A stretch of 64,000 nt of DNA from Apoda limacodes (GCA_946406115.1 OX291557.1:14788501-14852500), one strand, 5' to 3'. Positions 10,301-22,115 are shown, counted from the stretch's first letter. Notes: generated by a model from the letters alone, not told the origin. Program-made: numbers and translations.

Positions 10301-13250
10301 CCAGTCCTATTGCTCTAAACGCGTCTGATCCAAACTTAACATCACGCAACCGATGCCCTTGTTGTTTAACCTACAATTTATGATAAATGCGTCTAGAGAC
10401 GATGTGACATGGTGCGCGAGAAAAAAGTTTACGTTGAGGATGAACTCTTAATGGCATAAACACGGAATGACATTGATAAGTTTATATAACGTGATAATCG
10501 GCTACATAGATATAAAATCATTGACCGAATTACACCAAGGCTTTGGAATAGAACGCCGAAGAAGCGCCACGGTATAAATGCTGCGCAGTTTAGATTCACA
10601 ACGCGAATGCGTGTCGTAATTCTCTGGTACAAGTACTTGACAGACAATGACTCACGCTGCAGTGAGACGCAGTCAGCTGGCTGAATATTTAGGTTACTGG
10701 CTGCCAGCTAAAACTAGAACGAGAAGTTCACATACCGAACACTCACAGTTAGGTTCTTTACGTTTGCAAGCGGGTTGATATCAACGGAAACGGGCAAAGC
10801 CAATCAGAACCAGTAAAGTGACAGTCAAGTCAACGGCCTTGTGCTCAATAACCTAAACGGATGTGGTACGGTGTACTGCAATGCAAGCCTCTTTCCCCCT
10901 CTAATCAGTATCCGGCTTCACCTTGTTTATCGATCAGTTCGCATTCCGACGCTTTCAGACATGCTAATTGCGCAGTGTCACATGAAGACAAAACAAGATT
11001 ATTTTTAGAAATACACAATTTAGATATGAAAAGTTACGAAATACTGTTTCATTTGCTTGCAACACTTTTAAATGAGTCGAATGCACGCTGTTGTGGTATG
11101 GATCCTGATTACAAATCACAATTTCAAGTCATTCGACATTGCCGAAAACATTTTCTATCGATAAGGCACGTAGGTAAGTACTTACACTTTGTAGATTTTT
11201 TTATCACAATCAAAACGTTATATGTATGTTATGATGGAGATATTGTTAAGTCATTACAATAATATAGATAACAAAATTATCACATTACTATTAAGTTTTA
11301 AGAACTACTTATTATCAGTGCGATTTACAGTTAAATATGTGATTATTACAAATTAGGGACAGCTGATGGAAGTCACAATAATTTTATGAATGAAAGGTTA
11401 GTTGTCAGTGTCACTTTGTGGGGCGTGATGTTACGTCATCTTACGTAGGTATCGATAAACTGTGCCGGGTGGACAAGCGGCATCAACCAATGTGACATCA
11501 TTTCATCGTATCTATCGATTTTGAATCATAATATCGATTTTTAAATAGGGAAGGTATACACTCTATGTACATATTGTTGTTTCATATTCAACTCTATTCC
11601 GTCGTATTGAATTCAAAATACATAATTAAAATGAGCTAATGAGTGGTTCCAATATGTTCTATACTACCGATATCCATTGTAAATACCTTTGGATTAATAC
11701 AGTTTAGTGTACTCTCCTTTTTTGTTTAAATACAACTGTTTTCTATTCGTTAATTTAATTTTTAAGTACAGGAACAACCAAAATCATTATATATTACTAT
11801 ACTATATATACCAAACAGGGTTCTAGTAAAAGCAATAAAAAATAGGTAGGTTACCTACCTACAGTAATCTGATTCAAAGACAAGTAGTATATCGTTGCGC
11901 TGCTAGCCTATTAACTGTACGACCTTAGTTCTGAAGGAAACTATCATAATATAATCGACATAAACCAGTGACTAGTAGGCCAGCTTCGTGAAGCGTTCGA
12001 AACTCGTGGTAAACAAGGTGATCACGCCGACGACGCGTGAACAAACAAGAGGCAAGTGATGCCGAAGAGCTGCGCTGCCCGCAAAAGCGCTATGACGCTG
12101 CGCTGCGCTGCAGCGACAATATCGATAAACGCGTGCGCTGTGAATGGCGTCTGTCTACTCCAAATACATAGGGCGAAAGTGCACAACCATGCACAGTCAA
12201 TGTGGGAAAGTTTATCAACATGCCTGTGTTTTGGTATCACACACATCTAATTTATACGTTAATACGTAATTTATTTTGATAATAGTTATTTTGTGTTGCC
12301 ATAAAATTAAATACAATATAAAACTCCCCAAATTCTAATGTCATTAGAACCCATATATATTTCTACAATACCAATAGTAAATTAGTTTTGTAATTTAAAA
12401 AATGACAAGCAAGAATATTTAAAAATTATAAATAAAAAAATATGAATTTGTAACACATCCGACGATGGCCTAAAAAAACATTTTAAATGGTTTTGTGCCG
12501 TAACGTAATTTAAACAATTCACGCATATTATTAGTACATTTACATTGTTTTCAAAGATGCATTTGCATACAACTATAATAAGTTACTTAACTTAACCTAC
12601 TATGTTGTTTACTTTAACAAAATGCCTTAGCAAACAATCTATATTACGCGAGTAAACTTTTACGTAAATTTGGAGAATTTTTGATATTTTTTGTGATCAC
12701 CTGCGTTTTTTATAATCAGTTGCGTTATCTTAAGTTTATTTAATAAAAGTAATTAAACAATATTTTTGCAATAAAGAGAATATCCGCTTATATAAATTAA
12801 CCTTTCCAATATCTGTAACCTTTCCAATATCTGTAACCTTTCCAATATCTGTAACCTTTCCAATATCTGTAACCTTTCCAAAAAGCACCTTCAAATATCT
12901 GTAATTAAATTTGTTTTCAAAGTCACATTGAACCCGGGCAAAAGGTCGATAAGACTTGTTTTGCTAAAGAAAACATACCAGACAAGACAACACTCATTCG
13001 TCTTAAGTAGTCTTTACTATAGTCAATAATAATACGAAATTAGAAGACACAGACAGACACAAACAAGTTGATAAAAACATTGTGGCAAACGGACGCGTGG
13101 AGTCGTTGACCTTACCTTGGATTTGGGAGAGGGCTGTTTCCCGCGCTTCGTCGAACTCATGCCGAGGAGCCGAAGAATTCTGTTAGCTGCTTCCAAAAGA
13201 GTATCACTACCCCTGGATCCTCTTTTAACTCTGATGGTCAATTCACTCAT
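4244..13250 (-). CDS. Pdk1: PDK1, 3-phosphoinositide-dependent protein kinase 1 (complete, 5 exons)
   Basis: Coding exons in transcript order: 13250-13116, 8456-8240, 8013-7075, 4814-4537, 4348-4244; phases 0, 1, 1, 0 join in frame and give 557 residues before TAG. PDK1 is an AGC-family Ser/Thr kinase that phosphorylates the activation loop of Akt, S6K and other AGC kinases downstream of PI3K/insulin signalling; the PH domain binds PIP3 at the plasma membrane. Seen here: glycine loop GDGCYSTV (97-104), ATP lysine K119 in YAIK, helix-C E138, HRDLKPEN with D215, DFG at 233-235, activation-loop S272 in [12 protein letters not shown], then WHQF and a PH domain from about 453 with [16 protein letters not shown]. 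Kinase domain is about residues 89-374. Human PDK1 is 556 residues, so length matches. Compared with the human protein as I recall it, about 20 extra acidic/basic residues lie between DFG and S272. The identification is firm; exon 1 rests on frame, splice signals and position rather than on conserved sequence. Confidence 0.95.
4537..4814 (-). CDS. Pdk1: PDK1 exon 4 (linker and first part of PH domain)
   Basis: The acceptor is ttttgtctccag|gaattt and the donor cacaca|gtaagt. The exon completes Gly431 and encodes residues 432-523. It begins with an acidic/basic helix ([12 protein letters not shown]) that matches the segment before the PH domain in PDK1, followed by [20 protein letters not shown] and [13 protein letters not shown]. 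The basic residues of this strand pair (K464, K470, R471, K472, R477-R479) are those expected to contact the phosphoinositide head group in this family. It ends in the strand FRIFLVHT. Confidence 0.96.
5491..5502. promoter_or_regulatory. overlapping CRE and E-box in PDK1 intron 3
   Basis: The sequence tgacgtcacgtg contains the full palindromic CRE TGACGTCA and the E-box CACGTG sharing two bases, in a small CpG-rich patch (5480-5580). Such sites bind bZIP and bHLH factors. Function here is inferred only from the motif. Confidence 0.3.
6059..6597. mobile_element. foldback (palindromic MITE-like) element in PDK1 intron 3
   Basis: The left arm (6059 to about 6207) and right arm (about 6453-6597) are inverted copies. 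Shared words include acccaaa, tctataacacgtcgtc, gtaacactcttgacaatcta and ataacattccatttctttaa, and the outer ends are acccaaa/tttgggt. Arms are about 145 bp with point differences and small indels; the spacer is about 245 bp. No open reading frame and no clear target-site duplication were seen. Not assigned to a named family. Confidence 0.8.
7075..8013 (-). CDS. Pdk1: PDK1 exon 3 (main kinase exon)
   Basis: The 939-bp exon starts after ttttcttttgcag and ends ccaaag|gtaaga. Its first two bases complete the Ile codon of AIK. It carries nearly the whole kinase: K119, K123 and I126/I127 (positions of the PIF pocket), E138, [36 protein letters not shown] and the C-terminal [13 protein letters not shown]. 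The insert between DFG and the activation-loop serine is rich in N, D, K and E. Compared with human PDK1 there are also two extra residues after helix C. Intron 2, upstream, is only 226 bp; intron 3, downstream, is 2260 bp and contains a foldback repeat. Confidence 0.97.
8240..8456 (-). CDS. Pdk1: PDK1 exon 2 (start of kinase domain)
   Basis: The acceptor is tttgtcaacag|acg and the donor gca a|gtgagt, phase 1. The exon encodes residues 46-117 and the first base of codon 118. An Ala/Ser/Pro-rich low-complexity linker leads into [20 protein letters not shown], the first strands and glycine loop of the kinase. An in-frame ATG at 8381-8379 (M71 of the long form) precedes the kinase domain, so a transcript starting just upstream of this exon could encode a 487-residue form. 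In this frame a TAA lies a short way upstream of the acceptor, so the exon cannot be extended far as coding. Confidence 0.88.
8457..8695 (-). promoter_or_regulatory. GC/CpG-rich block next to PDK1 exon 2, candidate alternative promoter
   Basis: About 200 bp of strongly GC- and CpG-rich sequence in an otherwise AT-rich intron sits directly upstream of exon 2 on the coding strand. It is open in several frames, but these are likely composition artefacts. A transcript starting here could use the ATG at 8381-8379 in exon 2. Alternative 5' ends are common for insect kinase genes, but no start signal was identified. Confidence 0.35.
10861..11173 (+). other. weak candidate exon inside PDK1 intron 1
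   Basis: An open frame from ATG at 10861 stays open to 11262 and meets a strong donor (cacgtag|gtaagt) at 11174. The peptide (contains [20 protein letters not shown]) has plausible composition, but I recognise no domain. It would be a plus-strand exon antisense to the PDK1 intron. It could equally be chance in an AT-rich intron. Confidence 0.15.
12799..12880. repeat. 18-bp tandem repeat in PDK1 intron 1
   Basis: Four and a half head-to-tail copies of aacctttccaatatctgt are essentially identical. A decayed half copy (ccttcaaatatctgta) follows at 12888-12903. Near-identity suggests recent expansion. Confidence 0.9.
13116..13250 (-). CDS. Pdk1: PDK1 exon 1 (start codon exon)
   Basis: The exon runs from ATG at 13250-13248 (context cgaaATGAGT) for 45 codons and ends aaatccaag|gtaagg, phase 0. 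It encodes [14 protein letters not shown] and a basic, serine-rich stretch with no domain that I recognise. It precedes the conserved kinase core, where PDK1 proteins carry a poorly conserved N-terminal extension. Support: the open frame ends at a consensus donor, and its phase matches the acceptor at 8457-8458. Intron 1 is 4659 bp. The alternative is that this exon belongs to another transcript; an RNA read across 13116/8456 would settle it. Confidence 0.75.
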
Positions 13251-13520
13251 TTCGATCCGTCTCCAACGAATTCCCCACCGTTCTATTTAAATGTTCAAAA
13301 CGGTCAAAACACTATAATCACAGTTTATAAAGTTTGTATAATTATTTTTAAAAACTATTCAATTTAACTAACGATATTATATTACTACAGTTGTGATAAA
13401 TTTGACTAAGGAATGTGAAATAATTAGTAAATAAATAAACGAACGTTATTTGGAATTATGTCGCGCGAACGTCCAAGTAGTTGAACGGTGCGTGGCGGAC
13501 TGACTGGCGCTGGAAATGAA
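13251..13520 (-). promoter_or_regulatory. probable PDK1 5' UTR and promoter
   Basis: This is the sequence immediately upstream of the PDK1 ATG. The stretch 13450-13510 is more CpG-rich than the flanks (gtcgcgcgaacg, ggtgcgtggcgg). No clear TATA box or transcription start can be fixed. The placement is inferred from position only. Confidence 0.3.
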
Positions 13521-14870
13521 AAACGTAGCAACCAAGCAAAGCAAGCGCTTCACCATCGCTAGACGGAATAATCGTTTGGTAGGCTACGTCAGTGTGGATG
13601 TGGCGCCCTCCGCCCCGCACCACTCCTTGCCCTGCGTCGTTGCTTATATAGATACAGTGTTGTTTGTTTTTAGGGCAATGCATCACTTCGTTTACATCTC
13701 CCGTCTCTACTCTGCCTTTTTCAACCGAAATAAATATCATAGAGTATTGACCAAATTGGTCAATACCCCAAGTATAGCTTGAGTTTTGCGACAGATATCA
13801 AAAAACAGACCTATGCTGGGACCATGTTGATAATTGATCATTAATACCGATTATTGTTGCCATTATTATATATGTTTGAATATATTTTTAATTGAACAAC
13901 AAAAATACCTCTTCTTCCCCTATCCCTCTTTTCCCCGTTTCTCGTTTCCGCTTTCAATTAACTTTTTCAGAAACCTTCCCAGCGACCGTGGGCATAAAAA
14001 TCCACCAAAGATTCAACGTTATGGGACGAATACAAACAAACAAGGCAACTTGCATGTTTATATACCTATACATATAGATAAAAAAGCGTAAATCTAATAT
14101 TGGAAATTATAAATTAAAAATAAAATTGATTTTATTTGCAAAATCCATAAATAATACTTTATGGTTAATAACGTCTCTCTGTTTGTGCACGCAACAATAA
14201 AGTTTGGCATTGTCACGCATATACTTAACCGTCTTAAAATACAAAACTTAATAGACGTTCTTCTAATGACAGCTGTCGCAGAGCTCTTTCTATAGTGTGT
14301 ATAGTAAAAAAAAAAAAAAAAAACATTATAAGAGATCCCCACATCTTAACCAAATTCAAATTATTATCCCAGGAAAACTTTTATATAGCTTTAATACATT
14401 AATAGACCAACCTGTCAAGAAAGATGTTTTGTAGAATATATATTAACAAAATGAATTTGATACATAACAAAGACAACAGATAATAAATAAATAGACAACA
14501 GACTAAAATCATAGAAAAATGTCCCGCAGAAAATGATATACTTAAACACTAACTTAAAGAATTTTCAGGAACATGTACCTACTAATTTGTGAGAAAATAA
14601 ATCAATGTAAATACTTATTAAAACAAATTCACTATCTAAATTAAGTTTCTTATTGCGCAATTGATATGAATAAATGATAAAGAGTTACATAAATTTTGTT
14701 GATGATGGCTTTTGATACCATAATTTATCTACGAAACTAGAGGTCGAAAGGGTACAAACATATTGGTTAAAATTCCAAATCAATTTAAAAAATGAAGTAC
14801 GTCAATAAGATCTCTATAGATTTTGTAATCGATTATTATATTATAAAAACTTTTTATCAAAAAAAAAATC

Positions 14871-15077
14871 GGCTTTGAAAAGATGCACTAAAAAGGTACA
14901 AATAATTATTTTTTGCTAAAAATCTGATCTGAATCACGCTTTTGAAGTTGGTATCTATGTACGTAACAGTTAATTATACATTTCACTTGCATGACACTAA
15001 CTTCAAACAATAATTTAAATCAGATTTTTGACAATAAGTAATTATTTGTACCCTTTTTAGTGCATCTTTTTGAAGCC
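14871..15077. mobile_element. short palindromic MITE, family A copy 1
   Basis: Terminal inverted arms read ggctttgaaaagatgcacta and the reverse complement of tagtgcatctttttgaagcc. The arms continue with aaggtacaaataatta and partly with atctgat. It is about 207 bp and non-coding. A second member lies at 49019-49226. Confidence 0.8.
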
Positions 15078-15399
15078 AGTTTTTATTTTTTGCTTTTGAG
15101 TGACGAATTGCTTATATTTCTCGTACACTAAAAACATCTATAATGTACCAGAAATTTCTCGTAATATGCGGCCGGCCTTCATCACCCACACACGTAAGTA
15201 ACGTGATGTTCTGCGCAAGTATTGTGTAAACCAAAAAAGGACCTAAAGGTTTTAGATACCAGGTCATTAAAAAAAAAATTGTTTTACCCAGGCAACTTAC
15301 GCAGGTAATCCGGTAGCATCATGATAATTTATATACAATAAGTTGTATAAAAACACAAACTGTGTCTATAAATATAAACATAAACAAAATTAGTAGTGG

Positions 15400-15675
15400 T
15401 TTTAACCACGTGGCGTGCTTTTCGTAAGTTTCCGCGGCTTGGGGTCGCAGCAGCGCATCGACGTAAAGTACCTACCTCCTACTATGGCTTACGACCGGGG
15501 GTGCCTCCCTTCCCGTCACGAGAGCGGGGGTTGAGGCGTGGGCGTTGCTAGTCGAGCGCGGGAAACGAACAAAATCAATATCAAGATGTGCATCCAGCCT
15601 GGCCTTTGCCGCGCTGCGTGCCCTCGCCACATTGCACTCACGTGGTTTCGTCATACATTTCCCGCGGAAACTATT
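15400..15675. other. GC-rich block bounded by inverted agtttccgcgg
   Basis: GC/CpG-rich sequence in an AT-rich setting. An 11-bp inverted pair (agtttccgcgg at about 15426 and ccgcggaaact at about 15662) bounds it, and cacgtgg occurs near both ends. No convincing coding frame. It may be a regulatory element or a small transposon; undecided. Confidence 0.4.
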
Positions 15676-15914
15676 TAATTGAACACTCGTTACAAACGCA
15701 TTATTAAATTACCATTATTATTACGTCATTATTATGTGACTACTTTACTACAATGGCACATACGTAAGTTTTACGAGTACTTGCGTACATATTTAATTTT
15801 CAGAACGCAAACAAATATTCTTTTTTTTAAATATTTAGCCAAATGAAATTTTGTCCCGACTGCTGAATCGAGGGGCGTTGGCTCAATTACCACAGTAGAC
15901 AAAAAAAAATTATC

Positions 15915-16092
15915 TCATGATCAGTTGTGTTGTCTTAAGACTGGATGTTTTCTATGTATAATATGTATACATATATTTATAAAAACAGTGTATGTATTTG
16001 TATCCATTGTCTGCTATCATAACTGCTGTAACTGACCAGATTATGACAATTTGTGTAATGTCCAAGAAAATATTATTATTATTTATTAGAAT
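15915..16092 (+). mobile_element. decayed SINE 3' part
   Basis: It shares tgtataatatgtatacatat, gtatttgtatccattgtctg and tgtgtaatgtcc with the better-preserved SINE at 28123-28385, and ends in an ATT-rich tail. The tRNA-like head is not recognisable here. Confidence 0.65.
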
Positions 16093-16445
16093 ACCAAAAT
16101 AGTTTGCAATGTTTGATCCTTATACGTACGTAACATTGCCTACCTACGAGGTACCGTTTAAGAACCATTGCTTTAATTCCCGTCAAAAATTACACAAATA
16201 TTCTTTGTGAACATGATTGCAAGTGTGATATCTAGAACTACGAGCAGATATACGAATAACTGGTAAGTATCGAAAACCAAAATAGGTACAAAAAAGCCAT
16301 AGCAATGCACTCATTTGCCGACAGAAGTGAGGGTTGTAAATCAAAATATAAACCTGTCTATATCTTAATTTACAATTCATAAATACCTTGCTGTACTAAA
16401 GGTTTCAATGCAAAGCTTTCAACCGCATCTCATTTACCGAATACA

Positions 16446-16529
16446 TACAACCCGCCGGAAATATCTGGCGGACCTGAGTTTATGGGAAGCTCATTCAGCG
16501 AGGTCCGCAGATATTTCCGACGGGTTGTA
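16446..16529. other. 84-nt hairpin with about 29-bp stem
   Basis: The left arm tacaacccgccggaaatatc... (16446-16475) pairs with aggtccgcagatatttccga... (16501-16529) with few mismatches and one bulge. The loop is about 25 nt. The stem is GC-containing rather than simple AT sequence. It may be a microRNA-like precursor or a small palindromic repeat. Confidence 0.7.
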
Positions 16530-19500
16530 CATACGTTAGTTACTGATAGAAAACCACCTAAGTGCTGGTATAACTATAAGCGACGCGGGGATAGATTTAT
16601 ATATTATATCGAATTCCAGAGTCCGAATAGGTCGAGACTGTTCCCATTAAGGCCCTTGTTGCCATCAACGATGGAAAGTAGGTAAATTAATCATGTGTTG
16701 CCGACCTTTTAAAATCTAATTACCAAACATAGAAATGATAACACTAAACCATAATAATAATCGCGTTTATTATTAAAGGCTGTCGCATGTTTGTATTACG
16801 ACGCATATAGTCATACATTAGGTTAGGATGTATGTTCACATGCTGCAGCAAATGAGAGCATGTCTAAAGCAGTGTTGACAGTTTTAACGACTTAATAAAC
16901 TATTCATTAAGATATTATTATAATTTTTAGTGAAGGGGTCGCGAAACTTTTTACTTAACTTTTTGGTTTCGTGGGTCGGGTGGATAAAAAAGGTTGAGAA
17001 ACAAAGCACTAGACAATAAAAGACATAAGCTATTTTGAAAAACTTTGATATCGATTCTGAAATACATCTGCGAGTTTTATTTGGCATTTCTGCTAAAAGT
17101 GACTATAGGTGAGTTCCAGATACCTACAACATAAAACGTTCTAAATGTAGCCAATAACAATCGTAATCATTTCTATAAGTACATTTTTTTAGATAACTTT
17201 GTAACTAGTTAGAGTATGCGCCTTAAAAATTACGATGTCCATTTGACTATTATAAATTTTACACTGCAAAAAAAATTACTGGAATTCTGCGTAGTCACAG
17301 ACTTCGAATAATACTTAACTAATTTATTCTAATTTTGTAAAAGATTTAATATACTTCTAAAAATTTAAAACCTATTACTCGTCGCGTGAAGTGGTAGGTA
17401 AGTACTTATAACTAACGACAATAAAACATCCTAAAGGAAGACATCTAGGGCAGTTACTACATACACAGTTTTGCAGCGTGTCTAGAATAGGAAATTATCT
17501 ACGATATAAAATTTTAATTTAGGAATCCGACGAAAAACAGATTTAATAACTTTTAATACCGTTGTAGCTGCGAAATCCTAAAAGAAAGAAGAGGATCAAA
17601 ATACTCTTATAAATACAAGAAACCTAAAAAACGTAAAAGAAAAACAAAACGAACATTTTCTAGACAAAATATTATGTACACCAGGTCGTAAAACAACTCG
17701 TTAAATCGTCCATCAACTACCAGCACATAACACCAGTCGCGTGGAAAAAACCATTACATTATTTTCAATGCATTGCTTACTATTTAAAAGATACGTAAAG
17801 ATCTGCTTACATGCAAACAGACCATAAAATGAAGAATAGCTCGTGCATGCTAAAGTGCATTGGCACGGAGGTGATGCACCTTACACGCCTGGCAACAACG
17901 TCAGCTGATAATTCGCATAACGACCATGTTATACACGTGTAACTTAACCAACTACACTTTATTCACTTCACACTCTAACAACTGTTCAGAAAAATACTTG
18001 TTTTATTAATACTTGATTTAATTTTTTTTCAACATTTCATCTGTTACCTATAGGGTTTCTTAACCTGAGATATATCCCCCATGAGGGGTGCGTTTGAGTG
18101 CCGAGGGTTTATAGGTATCCTGTCTTGTTGTGATCTTTCCTTTTACCACTTATTAGTTTAAAGCTGGTCATTTACGAATTATAGGACATAATAAGCGTAA
18201 AACTGAGTGGGGTCCTACATTTGCTTCGCTTCCTTCTTCTTCTTCTTATAATAAAAAAGTCACCTATAAGGCCTAATACACTGTATCTAAGAGTATTGTT
18301 GGTGAAAGCAGTACACAACATTATAAAGTGGTTCAAATGCTTTATTTCTAAAAAAAAAAGGATATCATATCACTTTTTTTAAGTTAATAGACTACAATTT
18401 ACTACGTAGTTACTTCTGTTTTGAAGTCAAAATTGCGTGCTGGCGAGGAGAAACTGCGAAAGAAACTCTCTAGCAGTCGCCCTTTTTAATTTTTCACGTA
18501 AATTATGTCAACAAAAAATTATGAATTCGCATGCATTTTTATCATCAAGATAGTCAGTTAGTTACAAATTTTTTAAACTTTTTTGATTTAATTTAATTTA
18601 CCTAAGTACTTCTGCAGGGTCTTTATTGTTTAAACGGATACATTGTTCTTAAATGATTAATCTGTTTCCTTAACCGTTGTTCACAAATCAAAGAACACTA
18701 TATATTTATTGTGTAACTAATTCAAGATTGCTATTTAATAGGTTTTACCTGATTTAGTATATCTTCCTTTGCGATACAAACAGGCAATTTTGAACATTTT
18801 CCTTTATTTTTCAGTTATATTTTTCAAAGCAATTAGATGTTAGAAGATTTGTTTCTTTTAATTTACAAACGTACCTAGCTAATATTTGATTCAAACTGCG
18901 TAGGTAGGCATAGGGTCATTTACTCTACTACCTGAAGTATAGCAAATAGAAGTACATGAAGATTATCTAAAAAGGTAACATTTCTAATAAAAGAACCGAA
19001 ATAATTTTTTGTGGCCCTTTTAATTTTAAGCAAAAAAAAAGTTGAATAGGATTCATGCCAAATTGTATAGCTTAATGGGCCCATTCATGGGATGCGAAAC
19101 CTATAGATATTTAAGATTTAAGGATGCGTCCGTTCAAGACAATATAATTTTGCAGGCAATATGAAAAATTTCTCGAAAATTTTGCTTTCTTTTACCGGCG
19201 CGGCGCTCTACAGCTATATCATTATAAATAAGTAAATTGGTTGAATCTATTTATAATTCTAAGTTTTATAAAATTTAATTTTTTTTCTTTGAAAAATTAT
19301 AATATCTTACTTAGCTTTCAATCACACACGTTTTCTTGCCTAATTTTTTTAAATATGTTGTCTTGTCTATCTGTCCATCAGCCTCAAATCTTTAAAGTCA
19401 ATTTTGACCAATTTCTTATTACCGAATTGTGATGTAATTTTGCATGGACTTTAGATTCACGTGACAATGTAAAAATAAACGTTATTGTGTTGATAAGTAC

Positions 19501-19875
19501 TTGTTTTACAAAGAAATTACAGACAGCCAAGTGCACGAGCTATGCCGAGCTTATATTTTAAGTAGTGCATTAACTTTTTGTGTGATTTTAATTAACAATT
19601 AATTAATTATTAATTTAATGCAAAAAAATCTTGAAGTACCATTGTTTTTAGAGCGTCTGCCTATCGCACAAGTTGTTATGAAAGTTTGTTACATCTTTAC
19701 ATTGTATTGTTAATTGTTACCTAGTGCATTAACAAAAAGTTTTAGCAACAAGTAAAAAAAAGTGAACTATAAACTGTAAAATCATTAAATTAAATTTCAT
19801 ACAAAAAATATAAAGTTTCAAGGTATCATTAAGTCACAAATTACTTAAGAAGCGTGTAACATATACATCTCATAG
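16530..19875. other. AT-rich sequence, no gene seen
   Basis: Frames are short and without recognisable motifs. No repeat family could be named by eye here. Confidence 0.4.
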
Positions 19876-20275
19876 TTTTTTTTTTTTTTTTTTTTTTTTA
19901 TACCACTAAGGTGGCAAACAAGCTTACGGCCCGCCTGATGGTAAGCGGTCACCGTAGCCTATGGACGCTTGCAACACCAGGGGTATCACTTGCGCGTTGC
20001 CGACCCTTCAGAAATCTAATAACTTCTTTCTTGAAGAACTCCATACTGTAGTCCTTGCAGAATACCTTGGCAGGGAGCTCATTCCACAACTTAAGCGTTC
20101 GCGGGAGGAAGTAATGTCTAGACCTACCATATATATAGTAATGATGTTTAGTAGGTACATTTACAGGCGTGTCGTAAGTATTACAGAAAATAGCTTTCTG
20201 ACGTATACCGCATACAGTGATTACGAAATAGTGTTGTCTGTTTGTCATGACGTACTGAATACAAGAATAACGCGT
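19876..20275 (-). mobile_element. 5'-truncated LINE 3' end, Jockey-like, divergent lineage
   Basis: A poly(T) run at 19876-19898 is the A-tail of a minus-strand element, followed by the motif ggcaaacaagcttacggccc. The minus-strand frame contains HYFLPRTLKLWNELPAKVFC and FLKGRQRA, the usual C-terminal end of Jockey-type reverse transcriptase polyproteins in moths (recalled, not searched). Upstream sequence diverges from the copy at 31.5 kb, so this is a separate lineage. Dead fragment. Confidence 0.85.
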
Positions 20276-21995
20276 TTCTTTTTTCGATTTCGAACCGCGT
20301 TTCTTTTTTCGTTTTCGAACCGCGTTTTTTTTTTTTTGCCCGTTCGTGCCCGTCGCGCAGATGTTACGTTAGGCCCACGTGCAGGCGGGCCGCACGTGCT
20401 ACCACCAAGCACTAACCCCACCCGTTGTCCATGAACAGTGGTCATTCGCCAACTGTTCCGTAAACATTCACCGACCATCACTTTCGCAACCACATTCGTA
20501 ATCCTTTAGCACCGTTATTAACAGTAATTACGACAGTTTGCGCTCATTAGAAACTTACTTATATCTGAAAGTGTGCTACTATATATATTAAAATATGCAC
20601 TTTATATTGGAATAGTGACAATCTATTTAAGGTATTTCTCAGAAATTTTATATTTTAATAAGTTGTGAGCCACTTAGGCACCTCCCTAATATAGCTTTCT
20701 CGTTATAACCATATTTTTTAAATATAAAATTGAGATTTTAAGGACTACAACAACAAACAATAAAGCCAGTTACACACGTACCTAGCTATTATGCCAATAT
20801 GATATGTGGTGGTGGTAGTTTACTATCGAAAATATATCGTAATATGCCTTCCTAATATTTATTAGTAGTAAGTTGCTAAAATGTATATTTATTACAATAT
20901 ATATTACAGCAAGACATATCTGTGATGATATAGTCTTAAAATAATCGTAAGTAGGTTAAGATAGTCGTAAATAAAAAAGTAAACATAGACATTCGTTATA
21001 ATATAACAAAGTCATATCATGTTGCAGACATACGTACCCGTTGGTATACTCTAACTATCCTTTTTTTGTGCTATGTACAAAGTAAACAGATATAGATATA
21101 TGTAGGTACATATCAAGAATATTAACGTAGATACTTTCTCTTACTATTTTACTCATATATTTATTTTATTTTCTATAGAAACATATTATGTGTATTGAAA
21201 ACACACCTAACTAGATTTATTCGATCAAATAGCCTAATTTGACTATTATTGAATAAAGCTCTTAATAAAATTATCCATTAAGTATTTAAAATGAATTTGA
21301 AATTCAGTACGAAAATTTATTATATTGCAAATTGAACACCTGTCTCTCTTCGTGATCTCACCGAGTCATAAAATATACAAATAAAGAGCAGATTTTATCG
21401 TTAGAGCATCGCATCGAAGGAAATTGAAGGAAGGATGCGGATCTGAGAAGCGAGGTAGGTAGTTACTTACGACATGTGAACCAGGTGGTGTATTTTTTGT
21501 ACCCTTACGCTGGGGCATCATCGGTCGGTAAACCCCTAGCAAGCCGCGCCGGCTGCGTCGGATCGGTGTCGTACCAAAACAAAACAAAAACTGGCTCACA
21601 GAACATTGAACTAACAAAACACCTGCCCTCCTATATTAAAATGATATAAGAAATGCAGTGTATCCAACACAAGTTTTTTTTGATCACATTTTTAAAATTT
21701 GAATTCTTAATCTTGCCTTAATATTTGAACTTCCTTAAATTTCACTTTATATTTTGATTAAGAAAAAAAAAATAACAGGTAAGTTATTAAGCGCTCGGCG
21801 TTTTTGGTTGTATAATATTATGCTTATCCATTTTTTTTTTGCAGTTTCTTCATACTGCAAATTCCCGAAACATAGACGGCGCATTTAACATTTAACCCTT
21901 AACATTGTAATGTGGGATATTTTAATATTCTGTAGTTTAGTTTAATATGTAAGTATATAAAAGTTTGACACAAAGGAGCTTATTGGTAACAGTAT
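20276..21995. other. no gene seen; duplicated cgcgtttcttttttcg segment at the left edge
   Basis: At about 20272-20340 the words 'aaccgcgtttcttttttcg' recur in tandem with C/T-rich spacers, followed by a GC-rich patch with gcccacgtgcaggcgggcc. The remainder is AT-rich without a recognisable gene. Confidence 0.4.
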
Positions 21996-22115
21996 CGAGT
22001 ACGCAAGACTGGAATTCGAGAGAAATACCTATTTATGAAAATAGGTCTTATCTCTCGAGACCTGAGAGAGTACTTGCATACATTTTTGACTCAAATTCCA
22101 AATTCTGGCGTACTC
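21996..22115. repeat. nested hairpin
   Basis: The inner stem is attcgagagaaatacctatt against aaaataggtcttatctctcg (22014-22060). The outer arms gagtacgcaagactggaatt (21996) and ctcaaattccaaattctggc (22090) also pair, with small gaps. Confidence 0.65.
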
